64,000 nt of DNA, from NCBI RefSeq assembly GCF_001742745.1, contig NZ_MJAK01000002.1:62001-126000 (forward strand), given 5' to 3'. The stretch comes from Curtobacterium sp. ER1/6 (lineage in GTDB: Bacteria; Actinomycetota; Actinomycetes; Actinomycetales; Microbacteriaceae). The notes under the pieces were generated by a model that saw nothing but the letters and a program-made list of their open reading frames with translations, made no database searches and was not told where the DNA came from. This document shows positions 35,801-43,194 of this stretch, piece by piece. Each line of letters opens with the position of its first letter. Within the stretch, counting starts at the first letter, position 1. The position numbers were made by a program, and so were the translations under genes.

Positions 35801-35874
35801 TGCACCGCGGGCAGGATCCGCTCGTCGAGGACCCGTCGGGCGCGTCCGGTGGTGAGGGGGATGTCGTCGTGCAT
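32845..35874 (-). CDS. GH38 alpha-mannosidase
   Basis: Retaining alpha-mannosidase of 1009 residues without signal peptide, so cytosolic. The zinc-site motif GHAHIDSAWLWPVRETIRK is near residue 260, and the nucleophile aspartate lies in GVWLPDSFGYS near 375. The WVESDTVMPTGESIVRQ segment is also family-typical. N-terminal beta-sandwich and C-terminal beta domains frame the barrel, the normal length for bacterial GH38. It would remove alpha-linked mannose from imported N-glycan fragments. The ATG follows GGAAGGAC with a short gap; the GH5-type gene is 63 bp upstream. Confidence 0.92.
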   Translation of the reverse strand: MHDDIPLTTGRARRVLDERILPAVHAVATPLDTAWHELPGEPIAPASGLELAFEPYEVGTPWGAAWGTTWFRLTGTVPAEYAGQRVEAVIDLGFDKNMPGFQCEGLVYRADGTPVKSINPRNQWVLVTERAEGGESVELFVEAASNPVLLDYHPFLPTQEGDVQTSSSKRLYTSRRMDLAVFASEVHELSLDLEVLLELQAQLPDGPRRMRILQALDDALDRLDLQHIAATAPDARAALVDVLAAPAEASAHTISAIGHAHIDSAWLWPVRETIRKVARTTSTMTELIDQTDDFLYGMSSAQQYAWIKEHRPEVYARVKDAVAAGRFLPLGGMWVESDTVMPTGESIVRQFSQGQRFFEREFGIRPKGVWLPDSFGYSPALPQLMRRAGFEWFFTQKISWNQVNKFPHHTFLWEGIDGSRVFSHFPSMDTYNSRLSGEEVAKASRQFRENRLATGSIAPVGWGDGGGGTTREMTGTAARLADLEGSAKVRWEHPDAFFDRARSELEHPPVWVGELYLELHRATLTSQHQTKQGNRRCEQLLIEAELWATTAAARTGFVYPYDELDALWQQVLLQQFHDILPGTSIAWVHREAVAKYAETAAALTAIIEDALSALAGPGTETVVVNPAPFLQAGAPAQGAVPATDVPEVTAVSLDEQDGGFVLTNDLVRVVVTAEGLVTSAVDLTTGRDAIAPGRAANLLQLHQDFPNMWDAWDVDRYYRNRVEDLVAVDSLEASVDAAGVARIVVSRSFGDSTVTQEIVLAPGSRTLEFDQTTDWHETEKFLKVAFPLDVRAEHTIAETQFGAQKRVTHTNTSWEAAKFETSMHRYVLVEEPGFGVALVNSSVHGFDTTRDAEDGHVTTTVRLSLLRAPRFPDPETDQGLQTHRYGVVVGTDQLGATAAGVVMNASARTVTGAHGFDPLVQVSGDVVLSSVKLADDRSGDLVVRVYEPSGRRGTGGIAVAEPGVFGDPVEVTLLEEVDDSLPGVAAVTDGVAAFPVDAYEVRTFRYPRA

Positions 35875-35937
35875 GGGGTCCTTCCATCAAGGAACGGGAG
35901 CAGCGGATGGTCGTCGGGGCGTCAGGGCGTCGGGTCG

Positions 35938-37305
35938 TCAGGGCAAGGTGGCGGGGTGCGCGACCACGAGCGGTGAGCCGGTCGTGTCGTCCGGCACGTC
36001 CACGATGCTCGTGATGCCCCGGGCCGCGGTCAGGGCGGTGTCGCCGAGGCGGGAGCGGAGCAGCACCTGCGGACCACGGCCGTCCGGCGCGGACTCGGCG
36101 CAGTCCAGCCACGCGGCGGCGAACCGACCGCCCGGGGCGCAGTCCGCGCGGGAGTCGGAGCGCGGTGACCCGTCGGGCCGGACGTCGTCGAGGACGATCG
36201 CGGTCGACGGTGGGACCGCCGTCGACGTCGCACCGGAGCGGGCGAGCGCGGCGAAGGCCTCCCCCGCGGGCTTCAGCCGGCCGTCGTTCGTGAACAGGCC
36301 GAGGTCGTACTCGAGCTCCGGGAAGTCGGCGAGCGACCGGGAGACGTCGTGCGAGCACCACCAGGTGACTCCGAGCACGTCCTGCGCGCCGAGGACGTGC
36401 CGGATCGTCCGCTCGGTGAAGGCCGCGGCGTCGCCGGGGTCGACGACGTTCGTCGGGGCGCCGACCTCCTGCAGCCAGTTCGGCCGCCCGGGCTCGCGGT
36501 TCCAGGCCGCCGCGAGCTGGAGGAGGTACTCGCCGTGCCGCACCGACCCCGCCCCGAGTGCGCCGTGCAGTGCCGCCGAGCCGTTGAACACCCACGAGTG
36601 CGTGACCGTCGCGTCGCCGTGGTCCGCCGCGTGCTCCGGGCCGAAGGGCTGCGCGTCGTCGTACCAGGCCGCGTCGTACTGGGCGACGGTGACCAGCGGG
36701 GTCGGACGCGACCCGGAGGCGGTGGCGACCGTCGGGGCGGACGTGTCACGGGCCTCCCGGCCGGCCGACGTGGCCGACGCCAGCCCGCGTCGCGCCGCCG
36801 CGACCATCGCCGCCGCCCACGTGTGCCCCTGCTCCGCCGTGGTGGCGTGCGGTGCGGGGTGCGGGGCGTGGGCGAACTGGTTGACCTCGTTGCCGATCGA
36901 GATGCCGAGCAGGTTGGGCCGGTCGCCGACCGCTGCGGCGAGCGCCTCGACGTACGCCGCGGTCGACGCGACCACGTCCGGGTCGGTGAACAGGTTCCGG
37001 CGGTGCCAGCTCTCGAGCCACGACGGCAGGAAGTCGAAGCTCGACAGGTGCCCCTGCAGCGCGTCGACGTTCACGTCGAGGCCGAACGACCCGGCGATGT
37101 CGACGACGGTGGCGACGTCCGCCAGCGCCCGCTGCCGGATGAGCGTCCGGTTCGGCTGCACGACGGGCCAGAGCGGGAAGATGCGCACGTGGTCGGCGCC
37201 GAGGGATGCGATCTGCTCGAGGTCCCGCGCGGTGTCCGACGCCGAGAAGTCGAGCCACGAGTGGAACCAGCCGACCGACGGGGTGTGGTTGACGCCGAAG
37301 CGCAT
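35938..37305 (-). CDS. GH5-type glycosidase, probable beta-mannosidase
   Basis: Cytosolic TIM-barrel glycosidase of 455 residues. Acid/base and nucleophile glutamates fit ISIGNEVNQF and NWLQEVGAPTN, as in clan GH-A. The opening MRFGVNHTPSVGWFHSWLDF and the block DALQGHLSSFDFLPSW recall GH5_18 enzymes such as the Bifidobacterium longum enzyme for Man-beta-1,4-GlcNAc; this comparison is from memory. The start overlaps the permease stop by one base (TGATG). With GH38 it would finish an N-glycan core. The last 110 residues form a separate beta-rich tail. Confidence 0.8.
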   Translation of the reverse strand: MRFGVNHTPSVGWFHSWLDFSASDTARDLEQIASLGADHVRIFPLWPVVQPNRTLIRQRALADVATVVDIAGSFGLDVNVDALQGHLSSFDFLPSWLESWHRRNLFTDPDVVASTAAYVEALAAAVGDRPNLLGISIGNEVNQFAHAPHPAPHATTAEQGHTWAAAMVAAARRGLASATSAGREARDTSAPTVATASGSRPTPLVTVAQYDAAWYDDAQPFGPEHAADHGDATVTHSWVFNGSAALHGALGAGSVRHGEYLLQLAAAWNREPGRPNWLQEVGAPTNVVDPGDAAAFTERTIRHVLGAQDVLGVTWWCSHDVSRSLADFPELEYDLGLFTNDGRLKPAGEAFAALARSGATSTAVPPSTAIVLDDVRPDGSPRSDSRADCAPGGRFAAAWLDCAESAPDGRGPQVLLRSRLGDTALTAARGITSIVDVPDDTTGSPLVVAHPATLP

Positions 37306-38300
37306 CAGCCCTTCACCCCGCCCTCTTCGACGCCCTTGAAGAAGAAGCGCTGCAGGACGGCGAAGATCACGGCGATGGGGATGAACGCGATCATGGTGCC
37401 CGCCGCGATCATGCGCTGGTCGGTGGCGAACGTGCCCTGCAGGTACTGCAGCCCGACGGTCAGGGTCAGGTTCTCGGGCGACTGCAGCACGATGAGCGGC
37501 CAGAGGAAGTCGTCCCACGCGCCGATGAACGAGAAGATCGCGATCACGGCGATGGTCCCCTGCACGGCGGGCAGCGAGATGTACCGGAGGCGCTGCATCG
37601 CGTTCGCCCCGTCCATCACCGCCGCCTGGTCGATCTCCTCGGGGATCTGCCGGAACGCGTTGAACATCAGCAGCACGTTCAGCGCGGCGATCATGCCGGG
37701 CAGGGCGACGCCGACCAGGTTGTCGGCGAGACCGAGGTCCTTCACGGTGACGAACTGGCTGATGATCGTCGCCTCGCCCGGCAGCACCAGGGTCGCCAGG
37801 AACAGGCCGAGCACGAGCTTCCGGAAGCGCCACTGCAGGCGTGCGAGGGCGAACCCGGCGAGAGTGGCGAACACGATGTTGCCGAACACGTCGATCGCCG
37901 CCACGAGCAGCGAGTTGCCGATGTACCGGAAGACCGGGATCGCCGCCGCCACCTTGAGGTAGTTGTCGAACGTCGGCTCGCTCGGGATGAACGACGGGTT
38001 CGCGGTGTAGATGTCCTCGCCCGCGCCCTTCAACGAGGTGGAGAGCTGCCAGAGGAACGGGCCGATCGTGATGAAGAGGACCACGATCAGCAGGACGTAG
38101 CGGACGACCTTCTCGCGGGTGGACATGACGCCCCAGACCTGGCGGCGTCGGCGGCGGCCGTCTCGTCCGTCTCGTCCGTCTCGTCCGTCCGTCCGGGAGG
38201 CCCGGCCCGCGCCCGTCCCGCCGGTCACGTCCGGTGCGGGTGCGGCGGCGCCGGCGGCGCCCCCGATCACGGGTTCCGTGGTGCTGGTCGTGTTCGTCAC
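37305..38300 (-). CDS. Carbohydrate ABC transporter permease, MalG type
   Basis: Inner-membrane subunit of 331 residues. A disordered N-terminal extension of about 60 residues includes GRDGRDGRDGRRRRRQ, produced by short tandem repeats in the DNA (38159-38190). The CUT1 permease core follows, with the EAA loop EEIDQAAVMDGANAMQRLRY. The GTG start overlaps the other permease by 4 bp. The ATPase subunit is not encoded here and may be a shared MsmK-type protein, as is common for this class. Confidence 0.9.
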   Translation of the reverse strand: MTNTTSTTEPVIGGAAGAAAPAPDVTGGTGAGRASRTDGRDGRDGRDGRRRRRQVWGVMSTREKVVRYVLLIVVLFITIGPFLWQLSTSLKGAGEDIYTANPSFIPSEPTFDNYLKVAAAIPVFRYIGNSLLVAAIDVFGNIVFATLAGFALARLQWRFRKLVLGLFLATLVLPGEATIISQFVTVKDLGLADNLVGVALPGMIAALNVLLMFNAFRQIPEEIDQAAVMDGANAMQRLRYISLPAVQGTIAVIAIFSFIGAWDDFLWPLIVLQSPENLTLTVGLQYLQGTFATDQRMIAAGTMIAFIPIAVIFAVLQRFFFKGVEEGGVKG

Positions 38301-39169
38301 TTGTCCGCCTTGCTGTTCATGCGCGCGAGGGCGAGCATCGGCACGAGCGTCACCACGAAGAGCAGCAGGCTGAGCGCGGACGCGTAGCCGAGGTTGCCGG
38401 TGAAGCCGCGGGCGTACTGCTGGATGAGCATGACGAGCGAGTTGTCCTGCCCGCCGGGTCCGCCGGTGCCGTTGGTGAGGATGTAGAGCTCGCTGAACAC
38501 CCGGAGCGCGCTGACGCACACCAGGATGCCGACGAGCGTCATGGTGCCGCGGACGCCGGGCATCGTCACGGACCAGAAGCGGCGGACCGCCCCGGCGCCG
38601 TCGAGGGCGGCGGCCTCGTGCAGGTCCTTGCCGACGTTCCCGAGCGCCGCGAGGAAGATGATCATGTAGTAGCCGAGGCCCTTCCAGACCGTCAGGCTGA
38701 TCGCGCTGATGAGCAGCAGCCACCGGTCGGTCAGGAACGGGATGCCCGCCCCACCGAGTGCCTTCACGATCTCGTTGACCACACCGCGGTCGTCGAGGAT
38801 CCACGTCCAGATGAGCCCCACCACGACGGCCGAGGCGATCACGGGCGTGTAGTACGCCGTGCGGAAGAACGCGATCCCGGGGAGCTTCTGCTGCACGAGC
38901 ACCGCGATGAGCAGCGGCAGGACGGTGAGCAGCGGCAGGCAGATCGCCATGTAGATGACGCTGTTGAGCAGCGCCTCCCACACCTGCGGGTCGGCGAGCA
39001 GGGTCTGGAAGTTGCGGACGCCCACCCACTGACTCACGCCCCCGAGCGGGCTGGCGTTCGTGAACGACAACCGGACGGTGTTGATCGACGGCCAGAGGCT
39101 GAACGCGAGGAGCCAGACGAGTGCCGGCAGGACGAGCAGCCAGGGCGTGAACCAGCGGTTGGCGCGCAT
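38297..39169 (-). CDS. Carbohydrate ABC transporter permease, MalF type
   Basis: Inner-membrane subunit of 290 residues with about six helices (TPWLLVLPALVWLLAFSLWP first). The EAA loop is KDLHEAAALDGAGAVRRFW. It pairs with the MalG-type subunit. The start overlaps the binding-protein stop by one base (TGATG), showing tight coupling within the operon. Confidence 0.92.
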   Translation of the reverse strand: MRANRWFTPWLLVLPALVWLLAFSLWPSINTVRLSFTNASPLGGVSQWVGVRNFQTLLADPQVWEALLNSVIYMAICLPLLTVLPLLIAVLVQQKLPGIAFFRTAYYTPVIASAVVVGLIWTWILDDRGVVNEIVKALGGAGIPFLTDRWLLLISAISLTVWKGLGYYMIIFLAALGNVGKDLHEAAALDGAGAVRRFWSVTMPGVRGTMTLVGILVCVSALRVFSELYILTNGTGGPGGQDNSLVMLIQQYARGFTGNLGYASALSLLLFVVTLVPMLALARMNSKADK

Positions 39170-40464
39170 CAGCCGTTGGCCAGCAGGCTGTTCATCTTGT
39201 CCTGCGCGGTCTGCAGGGCCTTCTCCGGCGAGACCTGACCCTTCATGGCGAGGGCGATCTGCTGGTCGAGGAAGTCCGTCATCGCGGAGTTCGCCTCGAC
39301 CGGGTTGAGGACCTTCGCCTCCTTGAGCGCCTCGTTCGCGAGCACGCGGGCCTTGCCGTTCACGGTGCCGTCGTCCTTCGAGAAGTACGGGTCGGACTGC
39401 GACGAGGTGGTCGACGGGAAGATGTTCACCTGGTGGGCGAACGCCTCCTGGTTCTTCGCGTTCGTCATGTACTGCGCGAACGCCTCGGCGGTGGCGAGGT
39501 GCTTCGACTTGCTCGACACCGACAGACCCTGCACGTAGAGCGGCGGGGTGTCGAGCGCGGGGCTGACGGTGACGTTGCCCTTGAGCGACGGGTTGCTCTT
39601 CTCCATGTCGGCCAGCGCGGTCGCACCACCGGTGGTCCAGGCGACCTTGCCCTGCGTGAAGAGCGTCGAGTTGCCGAGGTAGTCGCTGTTGAGGACGTTG
39701 GACGGCATGTAGCCGTCCTGGTACGCCGTCTTGTAGCGGTCGATCAGGTCGGCGGCCTTCGACGAGTCGGCGAACGTGAACTTCGTGCCGTCCCCGTTGA
39801 CCACCTTCACGCCGGCGAGCGTGAAGTCGCCGAGGCCGGGCTTCCGGCTCATCAGGTAGTCGTCCGGGCACCGCTCGTGCATCGTCTTCGCCTGGGTGAA
39901 CAGGTCGTCGGTCGTCTTCGGCGGGTTGTCCGCGTCGAGCCCGCACTCGGCGAACATCGACGAGTTCCAGTAGTCGACGTCGGTGTTGAGGTACCAGGGG
40001 TAGCCGTAGGTGCCGTCGAGGCCCTTGTACTCGTAGGAGTCCAACGCGCCCTGCACGTAGGTGCTGCTCAGCTTGCTGTCGTCCTTCGAGACGTCCTGCA
40101 GGAACCCGCGCTTCGCGAGCGGCAGCGCGATGTCCGGGGGCAGGTTGATGACGTCCGGCAGCGAGTTCGACGAGGCCTGGCTGAGCACCTTGTCGGCGTA
40201 GCCGTCGCCCGGCTGGTCCTGCAGCTTGACCTTCGCACCCGGGTGTTCCTGCTCGAAGCCGTCGATGACGCCCTGCAGGTAGTCCGTGTAGGTCGGCGTG
40301 AGTGCCCAGGTCTGCAGCGTGATCGAGCCGTCGACCCCGCCGCTGCCCCCGCCGCTGGCGCCGCTGCTGCCGCTCGAGCAGCCGGTCAGGACGAGCGCGG
40401 TTGCGGCTGCGGTCGCGAGCAGCGCTGCCGCGCGGCCCCTCGTCACTCTCGATGTGGTCCTCAT
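39169..40464 (-). CDS. Carbohydrate ABC transporter substrate-binding lipoprotein
   Basis: Extracellular sugar receptor of 431 residues. The signal peptide ends at the lipobox LTGC with lipidated cysteine 29, followed by a Ser/Gly linker. The family-1 fold shows GSITLQTWALTPTYTDYLQG and GYPWYLNTDVDYWNSSMF. It is the promoter-proximal gene of the glycan operon. The expected ligand is a high-mannose oligosaccharide released by the GH18 enzyme; this is inferred from context only. An operator-like dyad lies 27 bp upstream. Confidence 0.9.
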   Translation of the reverse strand: MRTTSRVTRGRAAALLATAAATALVLTGCSSGSSGASGGGSGGVDGSITLQTWALTPTYTDYLQGVIDGFEQEHPGAKVKLQDQPGDGYADKVLSQASSNSLPDVINLPPDIALPLAKRGFLQDVSKDDSKLSSTYVQGALDSYEYKGLDGTYGYPWYLNTDVDYWNSSMFAECGLDADNPPKTTDDLFTQAKTMHERCPDDYLMSRKPGLGDFTLAGVKVVNGDGTKFTFADSSKAADLIDRYKTAYQDGYMPSNVLNSDYLGNSTLFTQGKVAWTTGGATALADMEKSNPSLKGNVTVSPALDTPPLYVQGLSVSSKSKHLATAEAFAQYMTNAKNQEAFAHQVNIFPSTTSSQSDPYFSKDDGTVNGKARVLANEALKEAKVLNPVEANSAMTDFLDQQIALAMKGQVSPEKALQTAQDKMNSLLANG

Positions 40465-40490
40465 GGCGTTGTGACTCCTTCGTCATCCTG

Positions 40491-40504
40491 CTCAAGCGGT
40501 TCAG
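40491..40504. promoter_or_regulatory. Weak LacI-type half-palindrome before the binding-protein gene
   Basis: CTCAAGCGGTTCAG matches its reverse complement at 5 of 7 positions per arm and has the AAGCG centre seen in the stronger dyad at 40545. It lies 27 bp upstream of the binding-protein ATG, suitable for LacI control of the glycan operon. Confidence 0.4.
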
Positions 40505-40544
40505 TGCTGATCTCCCGAACCGGTGTCTGCCTGCCACTGTGCGC

Positions 40545-40562
40545 GACTAAAGCGCTATAGTC
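40545..40562. promoter_or_regulatory. LacI-type operator candidate in the divergent promoter
   Basis: GACTAAAGCGCTATAGTC is an 18-bp dyad with one mismatched pair and the AGCGCT centre typical of LacI/GalR-family operators. It ends 5 bp before the GTG of the LacI gene, so binding would block that gene and could reach the divergent operon. Confidence 0.65.
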
Positions 40563-40567
40563 AACCC

Positions 40568-41626
40568 GTGGCTTCCAAGCGTCGGACGACGATCGCCGAC
40601 ATCGCCGCCCGCGCGGGCGTCTCCATCAGCGCGGTGTCGTTCGCGCTGAACGACCGGCCCGGGGTCTCCGTAGAGACCCGTCGTCGCGTGCTGGAGATCG
40701 CCCGCGAACTCGACTGGCAGCCGCACACGGCGGCGCGCGCGCTCGGCGGTGCGCGGGCCGGGTCGATCGGCTTCGTCCTGAACCGGCCGGCACGGACGCT
40801 CGGCACGGAGTCGTTCTTCGGCGACCTCATCTCGGGGATCCAGCTCGGGCTCGCCGGCACGCACGTCGGCATGACCCTCCTCGTCGCCCGCGATGCCGAC
40901 GAGGAGCTCGCGACCTACCGCGACTGGTGGCGGGGCCACCGTGTGGACGGTGTCATCGTGATCGACCCCCGTCGTGCCGACGAGCGACTCACCCTGCTCG
41001 CGGAGCTCGGGATGCCCGCCGTGGTCGTCGGGTCCCACCCGACCCCGGAGGGCACGGCACCCAGCGTGTGGATCGACGACTCGGACGCCACCGACACCGT
41101 CCTGCGGTACCTGCACGCGCTCGGACACCGGCACATCGCCCACGTCTCGGGTCGACCGGAGTTCGAGCACACCGCCATGCGCGTGGAACGCCTCCGGGCC
41201 TTCGCCGCCGCGGCCGGGCTCGAGCGGACCGTGTCCGTCCCGACCGACTACTCCGCCGACGAGGGCGCTCGGGCGACCCGGACGCTCCTGTCCCACCCCG
41301 ACCGTCCGACCGCGATCGTGTACGACAACGACGTCCTCGCGGTCGCCGGTCTCGGCGTCGCGAGCGAGATGGGCGTCGCCGTCCCCACGGACGTGTCCAT
41401 CGTCTCGTTCGACGACTCCGCCATGGTCCGGCTCGTCCGGCCCGCCGTCACGTCGCTGACCCGCGACACCGTCGAGCTCGGACAGCGCGCCGCCGTGCTC
41501 CTGCGGGAGCAGATCGACACCGGGACGGTCCTGCCGTCGCGTCCGGGGCCGCCGCTGACCCTGAGCGTCCGCGACTCGACCGGGCGCGCCCCGACACGCC
41601 CGTCGACCGACCGCTCCGCGTGGTGA
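40568..41626 (+). CDS. LacI-family transcriptional regulator of the glycan locus
   Basis: Sugar-responsive repressor of 352 residues. The N-terminal helix-turn-helix TIADIAARAGVSISAVSFAL and the hinge helix region WQPHTAARALGG are standard. The periplasmic-binding-like effector domain follows (IGFVLNRPARTLGTESFF, then GVIVIDPRRADERLTLLAE). A GTG start is used without a clear ribosome site, and the operator dyad is just upstream. It is divergent from the importer and glycosidase operon, its most likely target; a mannose-containing glycan is the expected inducer. Confidence 0.92.
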   Translation: MASKRRTTIADIAARAGVSISAVSFALNDRPGVSVETRRRVLEIARELDWQPHTAARALGGARAGSIGFVLNRPARTLGTESFFGDLISGIQLGLAGTHVGMTLLVARDADEELATYRDWWRGHRVDGVIVIDPRRADERLTLLAELGMPAVVVGSHPTPEGTAPSVWIDDSDATDTVLRYLHALGHRHIAHVSGRPEFEHTAMRVERLRAFAAAAGLERTVSVPTDYSADEGARATRTLLSHPDRPTAIVYDNDVLAVAGLGVASEMGVAVPTDVSIVSFDDSAMVRLVRPAVTSLTRDTVELGQRAAVLLREQIDTGTVLPSRPGPPLTLSVRDSTGRAPTRPSTDRSAW

Positions 41627-41639
41627 CCGCGCGCCGGAC

Positions 41640-41668
41640 TTGACGACGGTTCGAACACACGTTCGAAT
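41640..41668 (+). promoter_or_regulatory. LexA (SOS) box within a promoter
   Basis: TCGAACACACGTTCGA at 41651-41666 fits the actinobacterial LexA consensus TCGAACRNNYGTTCGA exactly. A -35 candidate TTGACG (41640-41645) precedes it, and TCGAAT (41663-41668) occupies the -10 position 17 bp further on. LexA bound here would cover the whole promoter. The GTG at 41675 is 6 nt after the -10, so the mRNA would be leaderless. Confidence 0.82.
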
Positions 41669-41674
41669 ACCGGT

Positions 41675-41998
41675 GTGGGACGGCGTCGCGAGAACCGGTG
41701 GCAGCCCCCGGAGCACCCGGAGGTCGAACGCCCGCGCGCCTACTCCCTGTCCGAGGACGCCCGCGGGCCGGACGTCTGCCACGCCGTCACGCCCGTCCCC
41801 GTCTGGGCGTGGATCCAGTTCCCGACGTTCCACATCCGCGTGAAGGGGTTCGCGAAGAGCTGGACCCGCGACGCCGTGCTCGTCGAGTGGGCGCAGTTCG
41901 GGCAGCAGGCCGACGCGTGGGTCTGGCGGTCCGCCGTGAAGCACCGCACCCTCCGCGCCGACCGCGCCGATCGGCATCCGGCAGACGCACGGCATTGA
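41675..41998 (+). CDS. Small SOS-controlled protein of unknown function
   Basis: A 107-residue protein starting at the GTG that would be the first base of a LexA-controlled leaderless transcript. It is rich in Trp and Arg. The central part VPVWAWIQFPTFHIRVKGFA and QADAWVWRSAVKHR recall small proteins that accompany imuB/dnaE2 mutagenesis genes in actinobacteria; that is from memory and unchecked. No polymerase gene is nearby. There is no signal peptide or membrane segment. A DNA-damage role is the best inference. Confidence 0.68.
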   Translation: MGRRRENRWQPPEHPEVERPRAYSLSEDARGPDVCHAVTPVPVWAWIQFPTFHIRVKGFAKSWTRDAVLVEWAQFGQQADAWVWRSAVKHRTLRADRADRHPADARH

Positions 41999-42039
41999 CT
42001 TCCGTCGCCGCGACGAGGATCGTTCAGTCAACAGCGGTC

Positions 42040-42072
42040 GGTCGAACTACTCACCGATCGAGTAGTTCGACC
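42040..42072. promoter_or_regulatory. Perfect 13-bp inverted repeat before a 50-aa gene
   Basis: GGTCGAACTACTC (42040-42052) and GAGTAGTTCGACC (42060-42072) are exact complements separated by 7 bp, ending 22 bp before the GTG at 42095. It could be an operator, the terminator of the SOS gene, or an mRNA hairpin near the ribosome site. No U-run follows. Confidence 0.6.
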
Positions 42073-42094
42073 GGACGACCATCGAGGAGGCACC

Positions 42095-42247
42095 GTGAAG
42101 AAGAGCGAGGTGCCGTCCTGGGTCGCCCACGTGCTCACCCCGCCCGAGGTCATCGCGGCCTACGTCGAGCGGCGGATCAACGACCCGGCACTGCTGTCGG
42201 GCGTGCAGGCGGAGCCCACCTACGCGGACTTCCTCCGCGTCGAGTAG
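42095..42247 (+). CDS. 50-residue hypothetical protein
   Basis: A short gene with a strong ribosome site (GAGGAGG, 5 nt before GTG) and coding-like third-position G+C. The product (KKSEVPSWVAHVLTPPEVIA at its start, ending TYADFLRVE) is predicted helical, soluble and slightly acidic at the end. I recognise no family. It lies behind the perfect inverted repeat and downstream of the SOS gene, and ends near a half-copy of the GGGAGGC repeat at 42256. Confidence 0.6.
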   Translation: MKKSEVPSWVAHVLTPPEVIAAYVERRINDPALLSGVQAEPTYADFLRVE

Positions 42248-42283
42248 CCGGTCGTCCGGGAGGCACGGCGGACGTCCCCGGGA

Positions 42284-43180
42284 TCAGGGCACCTGGTCGG
42301 CGCCCGGCGGCAGCCCCGTGTCCGGTCTGGTCCGGCCGCGTCGCGCGGACAGCGTGACGCCGATGCTCGCGACGCTCACGCACGCGAGCGCGACGACCTC
42401 CTGCGTCGCGAGGGCCTCGTGCAGGACCACGAGCCCGGCGAGCGCTGCGATCCCCGGGCCGAGGCTCTGCAGCACCCCGAACACCCGCGTCGGCATCCGC
42501 CGGAGCGCGAGCATCTCGAGCGCGTAGGGCAGGACGCTCGACAGCACCGCGACCGCGCCGAACACGAGCAGCAGCGTCGGGTGCGCGGCGACGCCCTCGA
42601 CGGCCGGCCCGAGGCCCGTCGGCAGCGAGACGACCATCGCCACGACCATCGACACCGCGAGCCCGTCGACACCGGGGATCGCGGCACCGACGCGACGGTT
42701 CATGACGATGTAGCCCGCCCAGCACGCGGCGGCGGCCACCGCGGCGAGCACGCCCCCGACCGCGGTGACGGCGGCCGGACCGACACCGAGCAGCACCACA
42801 CCGGCGAGCGCGAGCAGCGCCCACGTGACGTCCCGCCACCGCCGGGTGTGCACGAGGGAGAGCACGAGCGGACCGAGGAACTCGATCGTCACCGCCACGC
42901 CGATCGGGATGCTCGCGAAGGCGACGTAGATGAGGACGTTCATGCCGCCGAGTGCCAGGCCGAGCAGCGCCGCGGCCGTCCACTGCGCACGCGTCCAGTG
43001 CCGGACGCGTGGACGCACCACGAGCAGGAGCACGACGGCGCCGATGACCAGCCGGAGCGTGGCCGCGCCCACCGGCTCGACCTCGTCGAAGCGGGTCTTC
43101 GCGACCGCCGCGCCGATCTGCACGGACACCATGGCGGCGAGCGCGAGGAGCGGCGCGGGGACACGGGTCGCGGTCGCCAT
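42284..43180 (-). CDS. EamA/RhtA-type exporter
   Basis: Ten-helix drug/metabolite transporter of 298 residues built of two EamA repeats. Repeat 1 contains TRFDEVEPVGAATLRLVIGA and ASIPIGVAVTIEFLGPL, repeat 2 SVLPYALEMLALRRMPTRVF and FGVLQSLGPGIAALAGLVVL. The second block is close in pattern to the threonine/homoserine exporter RhtA. The true substrate is unproven. It is followed on the left by nothing in the same operon and starts 14 bp after the response-regulator stop. Confidence 0.85.
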   Translation of the reverse strand: MATATRVPAPLLALAAMVSVQIGAAVAKTRFDEVEPVGAATLRLVIGAVVLLLVVRPRVRHWTRAQWTAAALLGLALGGMNVLIYVAFASIPIGVAVTIEFLGPLVLSLVHTRRWRDVTWALLALAGVVLLGVGPAAVTAVGGVLAAVAAAACWAGYIVMNRRVGAAIPGVDGLAVSMVVAMVVSLPTGLGPAVEGVAAHPTLLLVFGAVAVLSSVLPYALEMLALRRMPTRVFGVLQSLGPGIAALAGLVVLHEALATQEVVALACVSVASIGVTLSARRGRTRPDTGLPPGADQVP

Positions 43181-43194
43181 CGGGACAGCGCCGC

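Noticed and set aside
32524-37962. Very long open frames on the strand opposite to the glycosidase and permease genes
   Set aside because: They arise from G+C-rich third positions of the real genes; the translations are Arg/Val/Pro-rich, lack ribosome sites and show no domain motifs, while the minus-strand frames carry clear catalytic motifs.
38155-38200. CRISPR-like or tandem repeat array (CGTCCGTCT units)
   Set aside because: The units are 9 bp without spacers and encode the GRDGRD tail of a permease; it is a coding microsatellite-like tract.
42040-42072. Second LexA box
   Set aside because: TCGAAC and GTTCGA half-sites are 19 bp apart instead of 4, so LexA cannot bind them as one site.
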